A DNA stretch of 64,000 bases from Symsagittifera roscoffensis (GCF_963678635.1 NC_087063.1:37588759-37652758); one strand, 5' to 3'. Counted from the first letter of the stretch, positions 22,290 through 33,661 are shown. Notes: a model not told the origin generated them from the letters alone. Numbers and translations are program-made.

Positions 22290-23360
22290 AGCAGAAGTTG
22301 TGCAGAGTATTGAACGCAGTGAGTACTATTATATAGGTCTTGCTGATTTTTTTGGTATTTTTTCGGGAAAAAGTGTTAGAATTTCCTCAATCGCAATTTT
22401 AATTTTTCGGGGTTTGACTTGTGATTTCTTTTTAAGTTCAGTGTTTTTTCATTGCATAAAGGAAGGCAAACTCCACTATCGAGGAGCAAAAGTGTAAAGG
22501 TCACGGAAACTGTGATCGACTTCTAATTTCGAAAATGGAAATTAATTATCAGATTTCTCAGCGACATCAACAATTTGCCTTTTGATCCAGTTTTCTTACA
22601 TTGGGTTAACTTCAGCAAAAAAGTGTCCATCAAAAACTATTCAACAAATTCAAAGAGCTTAAAGGCCGTCTATATTTTTTAGTAATTCAAAAGTTGTTTT
22701 TTTTTTCGGGAAAATATTTTTGTTTGTTCACGCTCAATTTTGATTTTTCTGATTTCTTGTTTTGCTTTATTTCCTTTTTTTTAAGGAAAACCATCTCCAC
22801 TATCGAGCAACTATAGTTTACGGGTCACAGAAGTTGGCTTTAGTTTTAGATATCCCAGCGGAATAAAAATTTCGAAAATGGAAATTAATTATCAGATTTC
22901 TCAGCGACATAAAAGTTTTGCCTTTTGATCCAGTTTTCTTAAATTGGGTTAATTTTAACAAAAAAATGTCCATCAAAAATTGTTTTACAAATTCAAAGAG
23001 CTTAAAGGCCGTCTATTTTTTTCTGAAATTCGAAAGTCGTTTTCTTTCGGGAAAAAGTTTGCTTGTTCACGCTCAAATTTTATTTTTCTGATTTCTTGTT
23101 TTGCCTTATTTCCTTTTTTTAAAGGAAAGCCAACTCCACTATCGAGCAACTATAGTGTACAGGTCACAAAATTTGGCTTTAATTTTAGATTTTCCAGCGG
23201 AATAAAAATTTCGAAAATGGAAATTAATTATCAGATTTCTCAGCGACATAAAAGTTTTGCCTTTTGATCCAGTTTTCTTAAATTGGGTAATTTTAACAAA
23301 AAAGTGTCCATCAAAAATTGTTCTACAAATTCAAAGAGCTTAGAGGCTGTCTATATATTT
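22290..23360 (+). repeat. tandem run of three family D units, about 340 bp each
   Basis: ATCAGATTTCTCAGCGACAT recurs at about 22548, 22891 and 23230, each time after GGAATAAAAATTTCGAAAATG or its equivalent and before TTTTGATCCAGTTTTCTTA. This shows family D amplifying in tandem rather than by dispersal. Confidence 0.85.
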
Positions 23361-23648
23361 TTTTGAAATCAAAAACTTGAAGGTTTTTGAAAAAACAAGG
23401 CGTTTTTTTCATCATCTTTGCGTTCATTACTCTTTTCCAACTGTCAGTTGGCTATGTTTTCAAAAAAACATGCCAGTTTCTGTTTTCTTGCGTTCATTGA
23501 CTCTTTTCCAACTTTTTTTCAGTTGGCCTTTTTAAAATTATCTGTTCCAAGTGAATTATTCCTATTGTAAGCGTGCATAAAAATATAGAAAAAGTGAGAA
23601 TTTAGTGTGAATTAAGAATAGGCGGAGGTCTGTTTAGATTGGTTGTGT

Positions 23649-23930
23649 ATGGCCAACCCAGTATCCGTTTCTTCCAGTTTAAGTACATATGCTTATACTA
23701 GCAGAACTGGACACTCGAACACGCCGAAGGGTAAAGAAAAATCGAGCATCCATGCGTTATTTATGCTAATATTAAATATATGGCAATCAAGAAGGCGCTC
23801 GTACGTTTTGTTTAGCTCCGAAAAAGTTCACGTCACTCACTGTTCTTCCATGCTTTTTAGCAAGCTACATACCCCACGCTACGGCTTCTCATCACATCCA
23901 AAAATTATTATCCTGAGCAAAACCATCTAG
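23649..23930 (+). CDS. small unrecognised ORF in duplication S
   Basis: From the ATG at 23649 the frame begins MANPVSVSSS and includes TSRTGHSNTPKGKEKSS. The region is somewhat GC-richer than its surroundings. The second copy (26093-26302) keeps the first 55 or so codons almost unchanged but loses the frame through a 2-base difference near 26271. No domain, signal peptide or family was recognised. It may be a small gene, an alternative exon or chance; identity between copies reflects recent duplication and is not evidence of selection. Confidence 0.25.
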   Translation: MANPVSVSSSLSTYAYTSRTGHSNTPKGKEKSSIHALFMLILNIWQSRRRSYVLFSSEKVHVTHCSSMLFSKLHTPRYGFSSHPKIIILSKTI

Positions 23931-24514
23931 TTAAGAGCTGATGATAAAGACCAAGTATATTTTTAGATATTGCTTTTTTATCAGAACTTGGATATATCCA
24001 TGCAATTATACGAAAAAAAAAAACCAGGCTTGCAATTTGACTTCAGGCATTGCGCGTTTTTTTTAATGTTGATGTTGATGATGTACGGTGAGAATCTTAC
24101 GACTCGTTGTTGTTGTTTTTCTGGATTTAGCTCTCTGTTCTATCTTTCATTAATTGAAGTTCGTACAATTCATTTTTGTTCACTAACACTGTTCCAAATC
24201 GTCTGTTGACTATATTTTCGATAGCATGAATTAACCCGAACTCTAATTTTTTGAGCTATGCAAAGTTACGCCCTCCAACAACAAAAGTGGAAAGTCGCCG
24301 CCTAAGTTAGTTTCAAAAAAGTTGCTTTAATTTGTCGCTTAAACGAGTTGAAATAGAATTTTAACACGATTAAGTATTTTTTTAATACGGCTTCTCCCAA
24401 ATTTTGTTGATTTGAATCAAAAACGGCTCTAAGTCTATTACTTTTCAAGTTTAAAGAGCTTAACGAGATAATCAACGAAGTTCACAAATTGTAATTTAAT
24501 TAACTGTGTTTTTT

Positions 24515-24536
24515 ACACAACAAGCAAATCTTGTGT
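24515..24536 (+). repeat. hairpin motif H, copy 5
   Basis: ACACAA...TTGTGT arms around CAAGCAAATC, followed by TATAGTATGATC. The stem is weaker than in copy 2. Confidence 0.55.
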
Positions 24537-24719
24537 TATAGTATGATCTTTCTTTTTTCCAACCTAAGTCGCAAATTTTGTTGCGACGCAAGTATTGTTG
24601 CGACAAAATGTGTTCACTTTGAAAGTGTTCGTTTTGATCAATAACCAGCTATTAAGTACAGCTAATGCTAAGGATATTAACACAGACTATTATATTACAA
24701 ATAGCACTTTAGCTTCAAG

Positions 24720-24800
24720 GTATCATGAATCTGTAGCGTAGAGGTAGGGAATGAGACCAGCAACAAAATAAGAGAGTTTGAACCTGGGCGGGGTCAGATG
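24720..24800 (+). repeat. tRNA-like sequence
   Basis: GTAGCGTAGAGGTAGGGAATG resembles an A-box region and AGTTTGAACCTGGGCGG a B-box arm. It spans the right breakpoint of duplication copy 1. Confidence 0.4.
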
Positions 24801-25204
24801 TTTCTTAATGAACTTTTTCGTATACTAGCTAAAATGCGTCCGCTCTTTAAATTGAGACATGTTAGTTGATATATTTCTTTTTTTTTCAAATTTACTGGTA
24901 TTGCTGATGCGTCATAAGTGGCTTGCGTCGCTTGCGAAGTTTTGTAAATTCCAAGTTTAAATCATTCAGTAGCCTAGTAGCGTTATCGGTCATGTTTTTG
25001 CTTGTGTATGCGAAGTTCAACTTCGCTTCTGCGTTAATCAATGAATTTTCCTTAAGCTTTTCAAAAATTCCAGCTGTATATTGGCATTATTTCTAAAAGG
25101 TGCAGTATAATCGAGTAGACTGAAGTTTTTTTGTTGTTGTTAAGTTGTTTGTCGCATTCAAGAGGGCCTTGAATAAGTTAATGAAGTAGAAATCACAGTT
25201 TTGG

Positions 25205-25280
25205 TATGAAATCTGGTCTAGCTGTTGCGCGCGTGCCTTGCGAACCTTAGGTCTCACGTTTGAATCCCGGTCGGAACTAT
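25205..25280 (+). repeat. tRNA-like sequence
   Basis: TCTGGTCTAGCTGTTGCGCG and the strong B box GTTTGAATCCCGG lie in the unique 0.65-kb spacer between the two copies of duplication S. It is a SINE head or decayed tRNA. Confidence 0.45.
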
Positions 25281-25404
25281 TTTTTTTGTCGACACGTTTT
25301 TTTGATTTTTTTTCTGGGAGTCATTGCGTATTTGGGTTATTGTTTGCCTGCCAGTTTTTTTTATCGACTGACTTTCAAATAAATAGAATGCTTTTCTGGT
25401 TTAC

Positions 25405-27182
25405 CAAAAAAGTGTCCATCAAAAATTGTTCTACAAATTCAAAGAGCTTAAAGGCCGTCTATTTTTTTTTGAAATTCAAAAGTCGTTTTCTTTCGGGAAA
25501 AAGTTTGGTTGTTCACGCTCAAATTTTATTTTTCTGATTTCTTGTTTTGACTTATTTCCTTTTTTTAAAGGAAAACCAACTCCACTATCGAGCAACTATA
25601 GTGTACAGGTCACAAAAGTTGGCTTTAATTTTAGATTTCCCAGCGGAATAAAAATTTCGAAAATGGAAATAAATTATCAGATTTCTCAGCGACATAAAAG
25701 TTTTGTCTTTTGATCCAGTTTTCTTAAATTGGGTTAATTTTAACAAAAAAGTGTCCATCAAAAATTGTTCTACAAATTCAAAGAGCTTAGAGGCTGTCTA
25801 TATTTTTTTTGAAATCAAAAAATTAAAGGTTTTTGAAAAAACAAGGCGTTTTTTTCATCATCTTTGCGTTCATTACTCTTTTCCAACAGTCAGTTGGCTA
25901 TGTTTTCAAAAAAACATGCCAGTTTCTGTTTTCATGCGTTCATTGACTCTTTTCAAACTTTTTTTCAGTTGGCCTTTTTAAAATTATCTGTTCCAAGTGA
26001 AATATTCCTATTGTAAGCGTGCATAAAAAATATAGAAGTGAGAATTTAGTGTGAATTAAGAATAGGCGGAGGTCTGTTTAGATTGGTTGTGTATGGCCAA
26101 CCCAGTATCCGTTTCTTCCAGTTCAAGTACATATGCTTATACTAGCAGAACTGGACACTCGAACACGCCGAAGGGTAAAGAAAAATCGAGCATCCATGCG
26201 TTATTTATGCTAATATTAAATATATGGCAATCAAGAAGGCGCTCGTACGTTTTGTTTAGCTCCGAAAAAGTTCGTCACTCACTGTTCTTCCATGCTTTTT
26301 AGCAAGCTACATACCCCACGCTACGGCTTCTCACCACATCCAAAAATTTTTATCCTGAGCAAAACCATCTAGTTAAGAGCTGATGATAAAGACCAAGTAT
26401 ATTTTTAGATATTGCTTTTTTATCAGAACTTGGATTTATCCATGCAATTATACGAAAAAAAACCAGGCTTGAAATTTGACTTCAGGCATTGCGCGTTTTT
26501 TTAATGTTGATGTTGATGATGTATGGTGAAAATCTTACGACTCGTTGTTGTGGTTTTTCTGGGTTTAGCTCTCTGTTCTATCTTTCATTAATTGAAGTTC
26601 GTACAATTCATTTTTGTTCACTAACACTGTTCCAAATCGTCTGTTGACTATATTTTCGATAGCATGAATTAACCCGAACTCTAATTTTTTGAGCTATGCA
26701 AAGTTACGCCCTCCAACAACAAAAGTGGAAAGTCGCCGCCTAAGTTAGTTTCAAAAAAGTTGCTTTAATTTGTTGCTTAAACGAGTTGAGATAGAATTTT
26801 AACACGATTAAGTATTTTTTTGATACGGCTTCTCTCAAATTTTGTTGATTTGATCAAAAACGGCTATAAGTCAATTACTTTTCAAGTTTAAAGAGCTTAG
26901 CGAGATAATCAACGAAGTTCACAAATTGTAATTTAATTAACTGTGTTTTTTACACAACAAGCAAATCTTGTGTTATAGTATGATCTTTCTTTTTTCCAAC
27001 CTAAGACGCAAATATTGTTGCGACGCAAGTATTGTTGCGACAAAATGTGTTCACTTTGAAAGTGTTCGTTTTGATCAATAACCAGCTATTAAGTACAGCC
27101 AATGCTAAGGATATTAACACAGACTATTATATTACAAATAGCACTTTAGCTTCAAGGTATCATGAATCTGTAGCGTAGAGGT
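25405..27182 (+). repeat. segmental duplication S, copy 2
   Basis: The second copy of 22960-24742. It ends at GTAGCGTAGAGGTA and is followed at once by 30 bases copied from PIX exon 9 (see 27183-27212). Confidence 0.92.
26952..26973 (+). repeat. hairpin motif H, copy 6
   Basis: Same as copy 5, carried along by duplication S. Confidence 0.55.
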
Positions 27183-27212
27183 ATCAGCCCCACACTCTGT
27201 CCCCAACAACAC
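27183..27212 (+). repeat. 30-bp copy of PIX exon 9 sequence at a duplication breakpoint
   Basis: ATCAGCCCCACACTCTGTCC and ten further bases match 29279-29308 with one mismatch in 30. The neighbouring bases on both sides do not match. It sits exactly where duplication S copy 2 stops. Confidence 0.85.
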
Positions 27213-28901
27213 GTTGGTGAAGTACCTCAAGGTTTTTAATTAGCTATTCGCTTAAAATAAAAGATAATGGCTTTTGCTTTGAATTAGAGTGGCCTTTTTT
27301 GCTTGACAATTTTTTTCTTCAATTTTTAAAGAAATGTCTTTAATCTGATGCCTCGCTTGAACCTTGAGCTTTTTTGAGGTAGTCTAAATTGGCAGGAAAT
27401 ATTGCCTTCGCGATAGCTCATTCCTTCTCTAAAAGTTTGGTAGGAACAGTAAAAGTTTTGTGTAATAATTGGAAATTAGTGACAAAATAACTGATGTTTC
27501 TTATATTGTCCAGCTTTAATTACTTCGGTCAAATAAGTCTGTAGCTCCCGCACTGTTACTTAGTTTTTTTTCCTGCTCTATTGAAAACTGCGTTTTCATA
27601 ATTGGTTTCTGCTGTTTTGAAATGTCAAAGCCTGAAGACTATTTCAAACTGGCTTGATTGGCGAAGCCTTTGACTATTTTTCAAAAAATCAAACAATCGA
27701 TCCACGATAGATTACAAATTTTAGTTAGAAATCAACAAAATTTGTAACTTAAACCACCATGTAGATATAACTGGTTTAATGAATGGCGGGAAAGGCAAAA
27801 TTGGCTGTAAAAGGGCTATAACTCCAAACAAATGATTTTGGAAAATCAATTAAAAATGCATCAAAATGCCGAGATGTTGGCAAGTTTCTGCTGACAGTAT
27901 GACGATAATCTACGAAGGTTTGAACTGGACCCAAGTTGGAAGATTTTGCTGCAAATTTTGGTTCAAATTATCATACGGATTTTTATTGATTTCTCGATAC
28001 TTTTACGGTTTTTATTTGTAGTAGCACTGCTTTAATATAACTTTTGTGTAGAATTGGTAAAATTGAGATGGATATACCTGTAAAATTCGATGGCAAACGC
28101 AAATTTTTGAAGAACCGTTATCTTTTCATGTCCTCAGAATAAACAATCCTTCGTTGTCATCTTTTCACCTATACAGATAATGATGTCGAAATCAATGTCT
28201 GCCGTCGAAATCACTTCAAGTGGTTTAACCCTTTTGTTCCGATTGAGGGTTCAACGCTGAACGCTAGGGTAGTGAAAGCCGAATCGCTGAGCTATCGTTG
28301 CCTGTCTTAAGGCTCGCCGCTATGCACTCGTGGTTAACAGGATTAGAGCTGAGTATCTAACTGCCCTGCTTCTACGCGACCAGGGTTAAACTCATGGGTG
28401 TGCTCGTGGCTGAAATAGGTAATGACTTCGATGCAAGTTATAAGTGTCATTAGACACGTATAAGAAAACTTTTTTGCTCGACGCGAGTAGTGGAAGATTT
28501 CTTATCACGCTTTTTAGTGAAATCATTTCCATCCAAGACAAGCAACTTTTTGCGTTGTTGAGTTTTGGTCATAGATAAAATCTGTTCTTTGTAGAAATAT
28601 ATTGTAATTTGCTGCGAATGTAATGATATGACTTCATTGTCTTAATTTTATCAGTTTCCTCAAGTATGACGCTGGACATTTTTTGTGCTGGTATGGGATG
28701 ATTTGGAATATGATTCTTTGGTGTGGGTTACTTTTGTATGGAATACTATTCTGGATGTGGGGTATGGCTTACGGGTCTTTGGACTCCTTGATTAAGCGTT
28801 TGTTGTTTGCTGAAAAGTTTATAATCGGTACAAATGCTTCGTATATATTCGGTACAAATGCTTCGTATAGTATCGTATTTATTCATTTATTTTTGTTTCA
28901 G
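27213..28901. other. unique intron sequence with one tRNA-like patch
   Basis: No exon was recognised. A GC-richer patch at about 28313-28400 has a B-box-like GGGTTAAACTC. A 21-bp word (TCGGTACAAATGCTTCGTAT) is repeated in tandem at about 28826-28870, just before exon 8. Confidence 0.5.
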
Positions 28902-28946
28902 AGAAAATCCGAGCTGAAGAATTAGCGGAGCTGAACAGTAGGAAAA
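28902..28946 (+). CDS. ARHGEF7: PIX Rho-GEF, exon 8
   Basis: A 45-nt exon after TTTGTTTCAG and before GTGAGT, entering in phase 2 and leaving in phase 1. Joined to exon 7 the split codon is GAG and the peptide reads KIRAEELAELNSRK. This parallels the acidic/basic stretch (PSDEEFASRKS) just before the GIT-binding motif in vertebrate PIX. Confidence 0.82.
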
Positions 28947-29129
28947 GTGAGTAGACCGTTTATTTATCCTTTGTAAGGTCCCTTTTCCGAGGGTTGAACC
29001 AATCATCTTTTTGAGTCATAAAACGAAATGCAATCAGTCGCACTATAAGAAAAATCTTATGTTTGGTCAAGAGAAGCAAGTACCAACAACATGCTTTAAT
29101 AGTGTGCTTTGTTTTGTTTTATGGTCTAG

Positions 29130-29815
29130 CACTGGATTGTCGCTCACTGGATCATGATGCCAAAATTTTCGAGGTTATAGAGGCCTACTGTCAGAGCAGC
29201 CAGAACAGAATGACTCTCCATTCAGGTGAACAACAACACAGACCGTTACCTCATAATCGCCATCCGCCATGTAACCTAATCAGCCCCCCACTCTGTCCCC
29301 AACAACACCCTAGACATGTCGCCCCCGGTCCCATTTCAGTTGCTGCTCCCCCTACCCTGGTGGCACAGGATGCAACTTTGATTGTTGCTCCACCACGAAT
29401 CTTTGCTTCACTTAATCCCCAGTTTTCTCCAAATCATGGGCCCAATAAATCAAAACATGAAATTGGGGGCTCGCGGCGTCTGCCAGATGAACCGCCTCAG
29501 CTACGGGGGCTTTTTGCAAAAAATAAGCAAAAACATGGAGCACTTAGCCCTGAACGTGGATTAGATTCTTACTACGACCAGGTGGCATTTGAATCTGAGT
29601 TGGTGCCCTGTTCGCCCAAAGCGGCTCACCGTAGACAAAAACCAGCACCCAGAATAGGAGTCAATCAAAATTTGCCGCCGAATGATTCCGCCGACAGTAG
29701 CAGCAGCAGCCGCCAAAGAGATGGTCTAGGAACTACCAAGAGGCACTCTTTGCCGCCAGCATTTAAGAATGCGTTCAACAAGACAAAGACACAAAACCAC
29801 CATCCACCTAAATGA
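29130..29815 (+). CDS. ARHGEF7: PIX Rho-GEF, exon 9 (GIT-binding motif; long form with own stop)
   Basis: After ATGGTCTAG the exon enters in phase 2 and completes the codon left by exon 8. SLDHDAKIFEVIEAYCQSSQ is the GIT-binding motif, nearly matching EEDAQILKVIEAYCTSA of vertebrate PIX, and is the firmest family marker in the window. MTLHS then aligns with TLNS, where vertebrate PIX genes switch between alternative C-termini. A good donor (CAG|GTGAAC at 29226) sits exactly there. If it is not used, the frame stays open for about 195 more codons, rich in Pro, His, Ser and basic residues, to a TGA at 29813-29815. The exon therefore ends at 29225 in the spliced form or at 29815 in the read-through form. 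Confidence 0.9.
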
Positions 29816-30819
29816 AAGGGGCTAGGTTTTTTGGCAGACTCAAAACAATTGAAAAGTCAGAACACTAACTTCAAACGCGGCATTTGCAAGTAGAATATGC
29901 TTGCTCCGCTGCTCTTAGATCCGGCATGAGAGGAATACTGCGCGTGAATCAGTGTTTGCCGTTAAACTAATTTGTTTCGCTTAGAACTTCGTTGACAAAC
30001 TGTGAGATAATTGTCTTAATTAGGAAAGCTCAACCCCAAGATTAATCGCCATTTTACTTCAGTCAATCAATTATGCGTCTATTTTTGCTGCCTCTACAAA
30101 GCTGTCACTCAAAGTCTGCTAAAAGACCTAAATTTATTTTATACTAAAAAACCGGTCTGCTAAAAAACCGGTCCTCGACATTCTAAGTCTACCAGGAATC
30201 TATTTCAGTTTTTGATTAAAGCCAAGTAATTGTTCTGTTTTTCACGCCGCTTGCAGTAAGTACCCTGGATTAGTACCAGCTATCTAGTCGGTCATGTAAT
30301 CTTGAGTTTTGTTCTTACTCGAGTGTTGATTGATGCGAATAAAAATATTCCCCACAAAAAAATCTGTTACTGAAAGCAATTGAAGAGCTCGTCTCACAAA
30401 ATATTTGCTTGGAAAGGTTATTCGAAACAGGTTTTCGGGAATATTTTTTCACAGGTTTACATGTCATTGTGCTAATTAAAGAACTATTATTTGTGAAGGT
30501 GTTTGAAACTTTTCGCGTTTTGTTCGCTGATACTTTTTCGTTTCGTGTTTCGATGATTTCGTTGTATGAAACCATGGTAAACGGCGTCTGTTTCGTCAAA
30601 GCATGCCGCGCTTGACTAATTTTGTGTTTTGCATGTTAACTCTGTCTTTTGGATGATGTTTGGCAGTGATTTGCTTTTCAGACGACCCCGCGCAGTGGAT
30701 TTAAGTATAAACCCTTGCATAACAATTTCAAAAGGTGTTTATAATATTGTTGGCTTTAGATAAATCAAGCTGGCCACACTTTGTAAAATCGAAAAAGAAA
30801 TCAGGACGAGGTTTCTTAA

Positions 30820-31030
30820 GTCCTGAACTATTGAAAATTCTTATAGGTCTTGGTGATTTTTCAGGAAGAAGTCAAAATTTGTTCACGCTAAATTTTTTTT
30901 TCGCGGTTTGACTTTTGATTTCTTGTTAAGTTTGCTTCTTTTCCTTTGTTTAAAGGAAGGCAAACACCACTATCGAACAGCAGAAAATGAAAAGTCACGA
31001 AAAGTTTGATTGACTTCTACTGTCACGGGA
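30820..31030 (+). repeat. dispersed repeat, family D
   Basis: TTATAGGTCTTGGTGATTTT, GAAGGCAAACACCACTATCG and GTCACGAAAAGTTTGATTG are in the family order. Confidence 0.6.
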
Positions 31031-31148
31031 CATAGAAGTTGCAAATTTTTGATTTCAACGAGAAAATGGAATGAAACTTTGAAATGAAAAGATTGAAAGG
31101 TCCAAAATTTGAGTTATCTTGTTTCGAAGGCGTAAATTAGCCAGTATT

Positions 31149-31168
31149 TACACTTGCGAAGCAAATTG
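31149..31168 (+). repeat. hairpin motif H, copy 7
   Basis: ACACTTGCGAAGCAAATTGT with a mutated distal stem, followed by ATTAGTACGAAC. Its downstream T-tract and CGCAAATAAAAGTGCTAC match copy 1. Confidence 0.5.
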
Positions 31169-32449
31169 TATTAGTACGAACTTTATTTTTTTTTTTCAAA
31201 ACTAAGTCGCAAATAAAAGTGCTACTTTTCAGAGGTGTTTTTTTTCTCTTAAATTCAGAAGAAGAATTTCATGAAGAGCACTGACTGATTTCTAACAATA
31301 ATATCTGTTTTTGTCATTCAGTTTTTCTAACGGCCTATTGGCTATATTAAGCGATTTTTCCACAAAAATGTCGAGAAACCGTATTTCAAAAATTAGGGCA
31401 ATTAGAAGCCGCTAAAAGGGTAGAAAATCAGAAAGTACGTGGCCATCTTGTAGCATAGTAATCTTTACACTTACCCAATCGAAATGCCTATGTCTCTCAA
31501 GTTTGTGGGCTCTGCTGATTGCGTGATCTAATCTATCAACTGAACTCGCTTCATAATCTCATATACCTTTATGTTTGCTCAGCTAGGTAGGAGAGCAAAT
31601 GCAGCCTGTTACTATGTTTTGATGTAATGGACTTGAATAGAGGAGCCCAAGCTCGTTGCTGTTCTGATTATTAATCAAGAAGTTTCTTTCTAGGTTACGT
31701 CTCCCTACCCGTGGTGATAGAGAAATAGTGCAAAAAGTAAGCACCTGGGAAAAAACCCAAATGACATAACCACTGCACTATTTCATTAATAAAGAAATAG
31801 AACGCCAATCCCTTCAGCTAATTATCACATGATTCACTTGTAAACACATCTCCGTCAAACTTATTGGCGGATCATAAATTCCTCTCTGTCTCTCAAACAA
31901 ATGGCTATTTCCTTCCGTCATAGTGATGACGTGACTGTTTTCGATCGTAATTGAATCTCCATTGCACCATTAATATGAACAGATACATCAGCACTATTGT
32001 ACCCTATCCCTCTTCAATATTTCGACCTCTCGACAACATATTTGGGATCAATACTCAAAGTTGATGTCAATTAATATTACTGTTACGCGAAAATTTGACA
32101 GACTTTGGCGGAAGACCGAGATTAAGATGTCATTTTAGTATCTTGGAGTTTTTCCGTCTTGCTCTTTTTTGTTTTGTTGTTCAGGGGGTCAGTTTCTCCA
32201 GCGTGAGCTGGTGTTTTCAATTTTCAACTTGATCTGAATTTCAATTCATCATTTTGAAATACCATGGAGTTGATAATGAAAATCCAAGTGTAAGCAGCAT
32301 GTTAAATATGAATGTGTTCATGCAATTTCCATTATTCTTTTCCTTGTGCGACGTCTATTATTCGTGCTGAGCTTTCCTGTCCACTAATTATTAAACTGGT
32401 GTTTTCCAAATATATTAACCCTTCTCCATTGTATGTTTGCTTTGTTTAG

Positions 32450-33525
32450 TTGCTGATGTAAACAGGCAGAAGGTGAAGACGCTAGTCCAACCCAGCCGCC
32501 CGCTGAATGCACAATTACATAATACGGTGAAAACAAACAAGCTCTATCAGTTTGATCCATTTTTTATAGACAGAAACAATTTGCGTCAATCAAAAAAAGA
32601 CACCATAGCGCCTGCTTACAGATACAAGGTGCATCCACAAAGACTCACTTCGTTTGCACGTGATGACAATGCTTTAATTCAGCGTGCACTAACTCCCTTG
32701 ACATTCAATCAGCGCTACTGGCACCGCAATGAGTTAAATGGTGGAAAAAAGGATAATAGCCGTCGCATATTGGATGGCAGTAAGAGACGCAATGCACATA
32801 GTTACCAATCGCAACCCATTGTCAATACAAGCCACGCAGAGAATAAATCGACGAAACTGAATAGAAACAACCCTCACCCCGCAAGACCCCCGCCGCCGCC
32901 GCCACCATTTCCCTTCTCTTCCATTTCCTCAATGGGGTCTTCCCCTGAATTGAGTGCCTGTAAGAATAACAACACAGCAGTACGTGGACCGGCCCAAACC
33001 TCCACTCCTAACATAGTAACATCAGTATTCAGAGCCCCTACTCATCACTATTGCGGTGGGACGCAGATGCAGGTACCCCCCTGGATGCAATGGGCTGGAC
33101 GAGAGGAGAACTGTGTTGAGGCGACAGGAGAAGAGGAGTTAATCCGCTCCTCGCTCTCTTTATTAGACGTTAGCAATGAAGCAGGGCTCGAAACAACTGC
33201 GACAACAAACACTAACTGCACAAACTGTTCCCTAGAAACTGTTCATGCAAATGTCAATAATAGTAATAGCCTTAACAACAATTACGCGTACGTTCCCATG
33301 TTAGATCCCGCCCGCCCCTCTCCTTGCAAACTAATTCAGGCAGCAGCACCAAAACTAAAACTGATCTCTCACAAATCTGACTCGTGTATTTCCAAAAACA
33401 GATTATCTCTTCTCGATTGCGCAGTTTCTAGTTTTAACAGAAGCAGTAGAAGTAATAGTAGTAATATAACTAATGATCGTGCAAAAGACGTGCAAGCTTT
33501 TTCGAACAATGCCTATTGCTTGTAG
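32450..33525 (+). CDS. ARHGEF7: PIX Rho-GEF, exon 10 (alternative C-terminal tail)
   Basis: The acceptor TGCTTTGTTTAG opens a 1076-nt frame entering in phase 2, which fits the phase-1 donor at 29225 (split codon G|TT, Val). It ends at TAG 33523-33525. The tail of about 358 residues has basic segments (KVKTLVQPSRPLNAQ), a proline run (PARPPPPPPPFPFSS) that could bind SH3, EVH1 or profilin-type partners, an MQVPPWMQWAGREEN segment, Asn/Ser-rich stretches and a final AYCL. It lacks the coiled coil and DETNL-type PDZ ligand of vertebrate beta-PIX, so it is a lineage-specific tail. Higher GC content and full openness support coding. Joining to exon 9 is inferred from phase only; a separate downstream gene is less likely. 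Confidence 0.72.
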
Positions 33526-33655
33526 CGCAGATTGATTTGATTTAAATTGATTTATGGTGAAGTTCTAGTTTGGTTTAGATATTTGCTAAGTAGTTTTTTA
33601 AATAACCAATTCATGTGCTGATTTCATTGTTGACTTCGTGAGTTATCATCAGGAC

Positions 33656-33661
33656 AATAAA
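33656..33661 (+). promoter_or_regulatory. candidate poly(A) signal of the PIX gene
   Basis: AATAAA about 130 nt after the exon 10 stop, in a plausible position for 3' end formation. Confidence 0.5.

Larger units (their letters stand above)
22960..24742 (+). repeat. segmental duplication S, copy 1 (about 1.78 kb)
   Basis: Nearly identical to 25405-27182 (offset about 2.44 kb), with small indels. The shared part ends at GTAGCGTAGAGGTA, after which this copy continues into a tRNA-like B box. Confidence 0.92.
29816..32449. other. intron 9 / 3' UTR of the read-through form
   Basis: Mostly unique AT-rich DNA. A candidate poly(A) signal AATAAA lies at 30338-30343, about 520 nt after the read-through stop. 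A family D copy lies at about 30820-31030 and hairpin H copy 7 at 31149. No other exon was recognised in 31200-32440. Confidence 0.55.
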
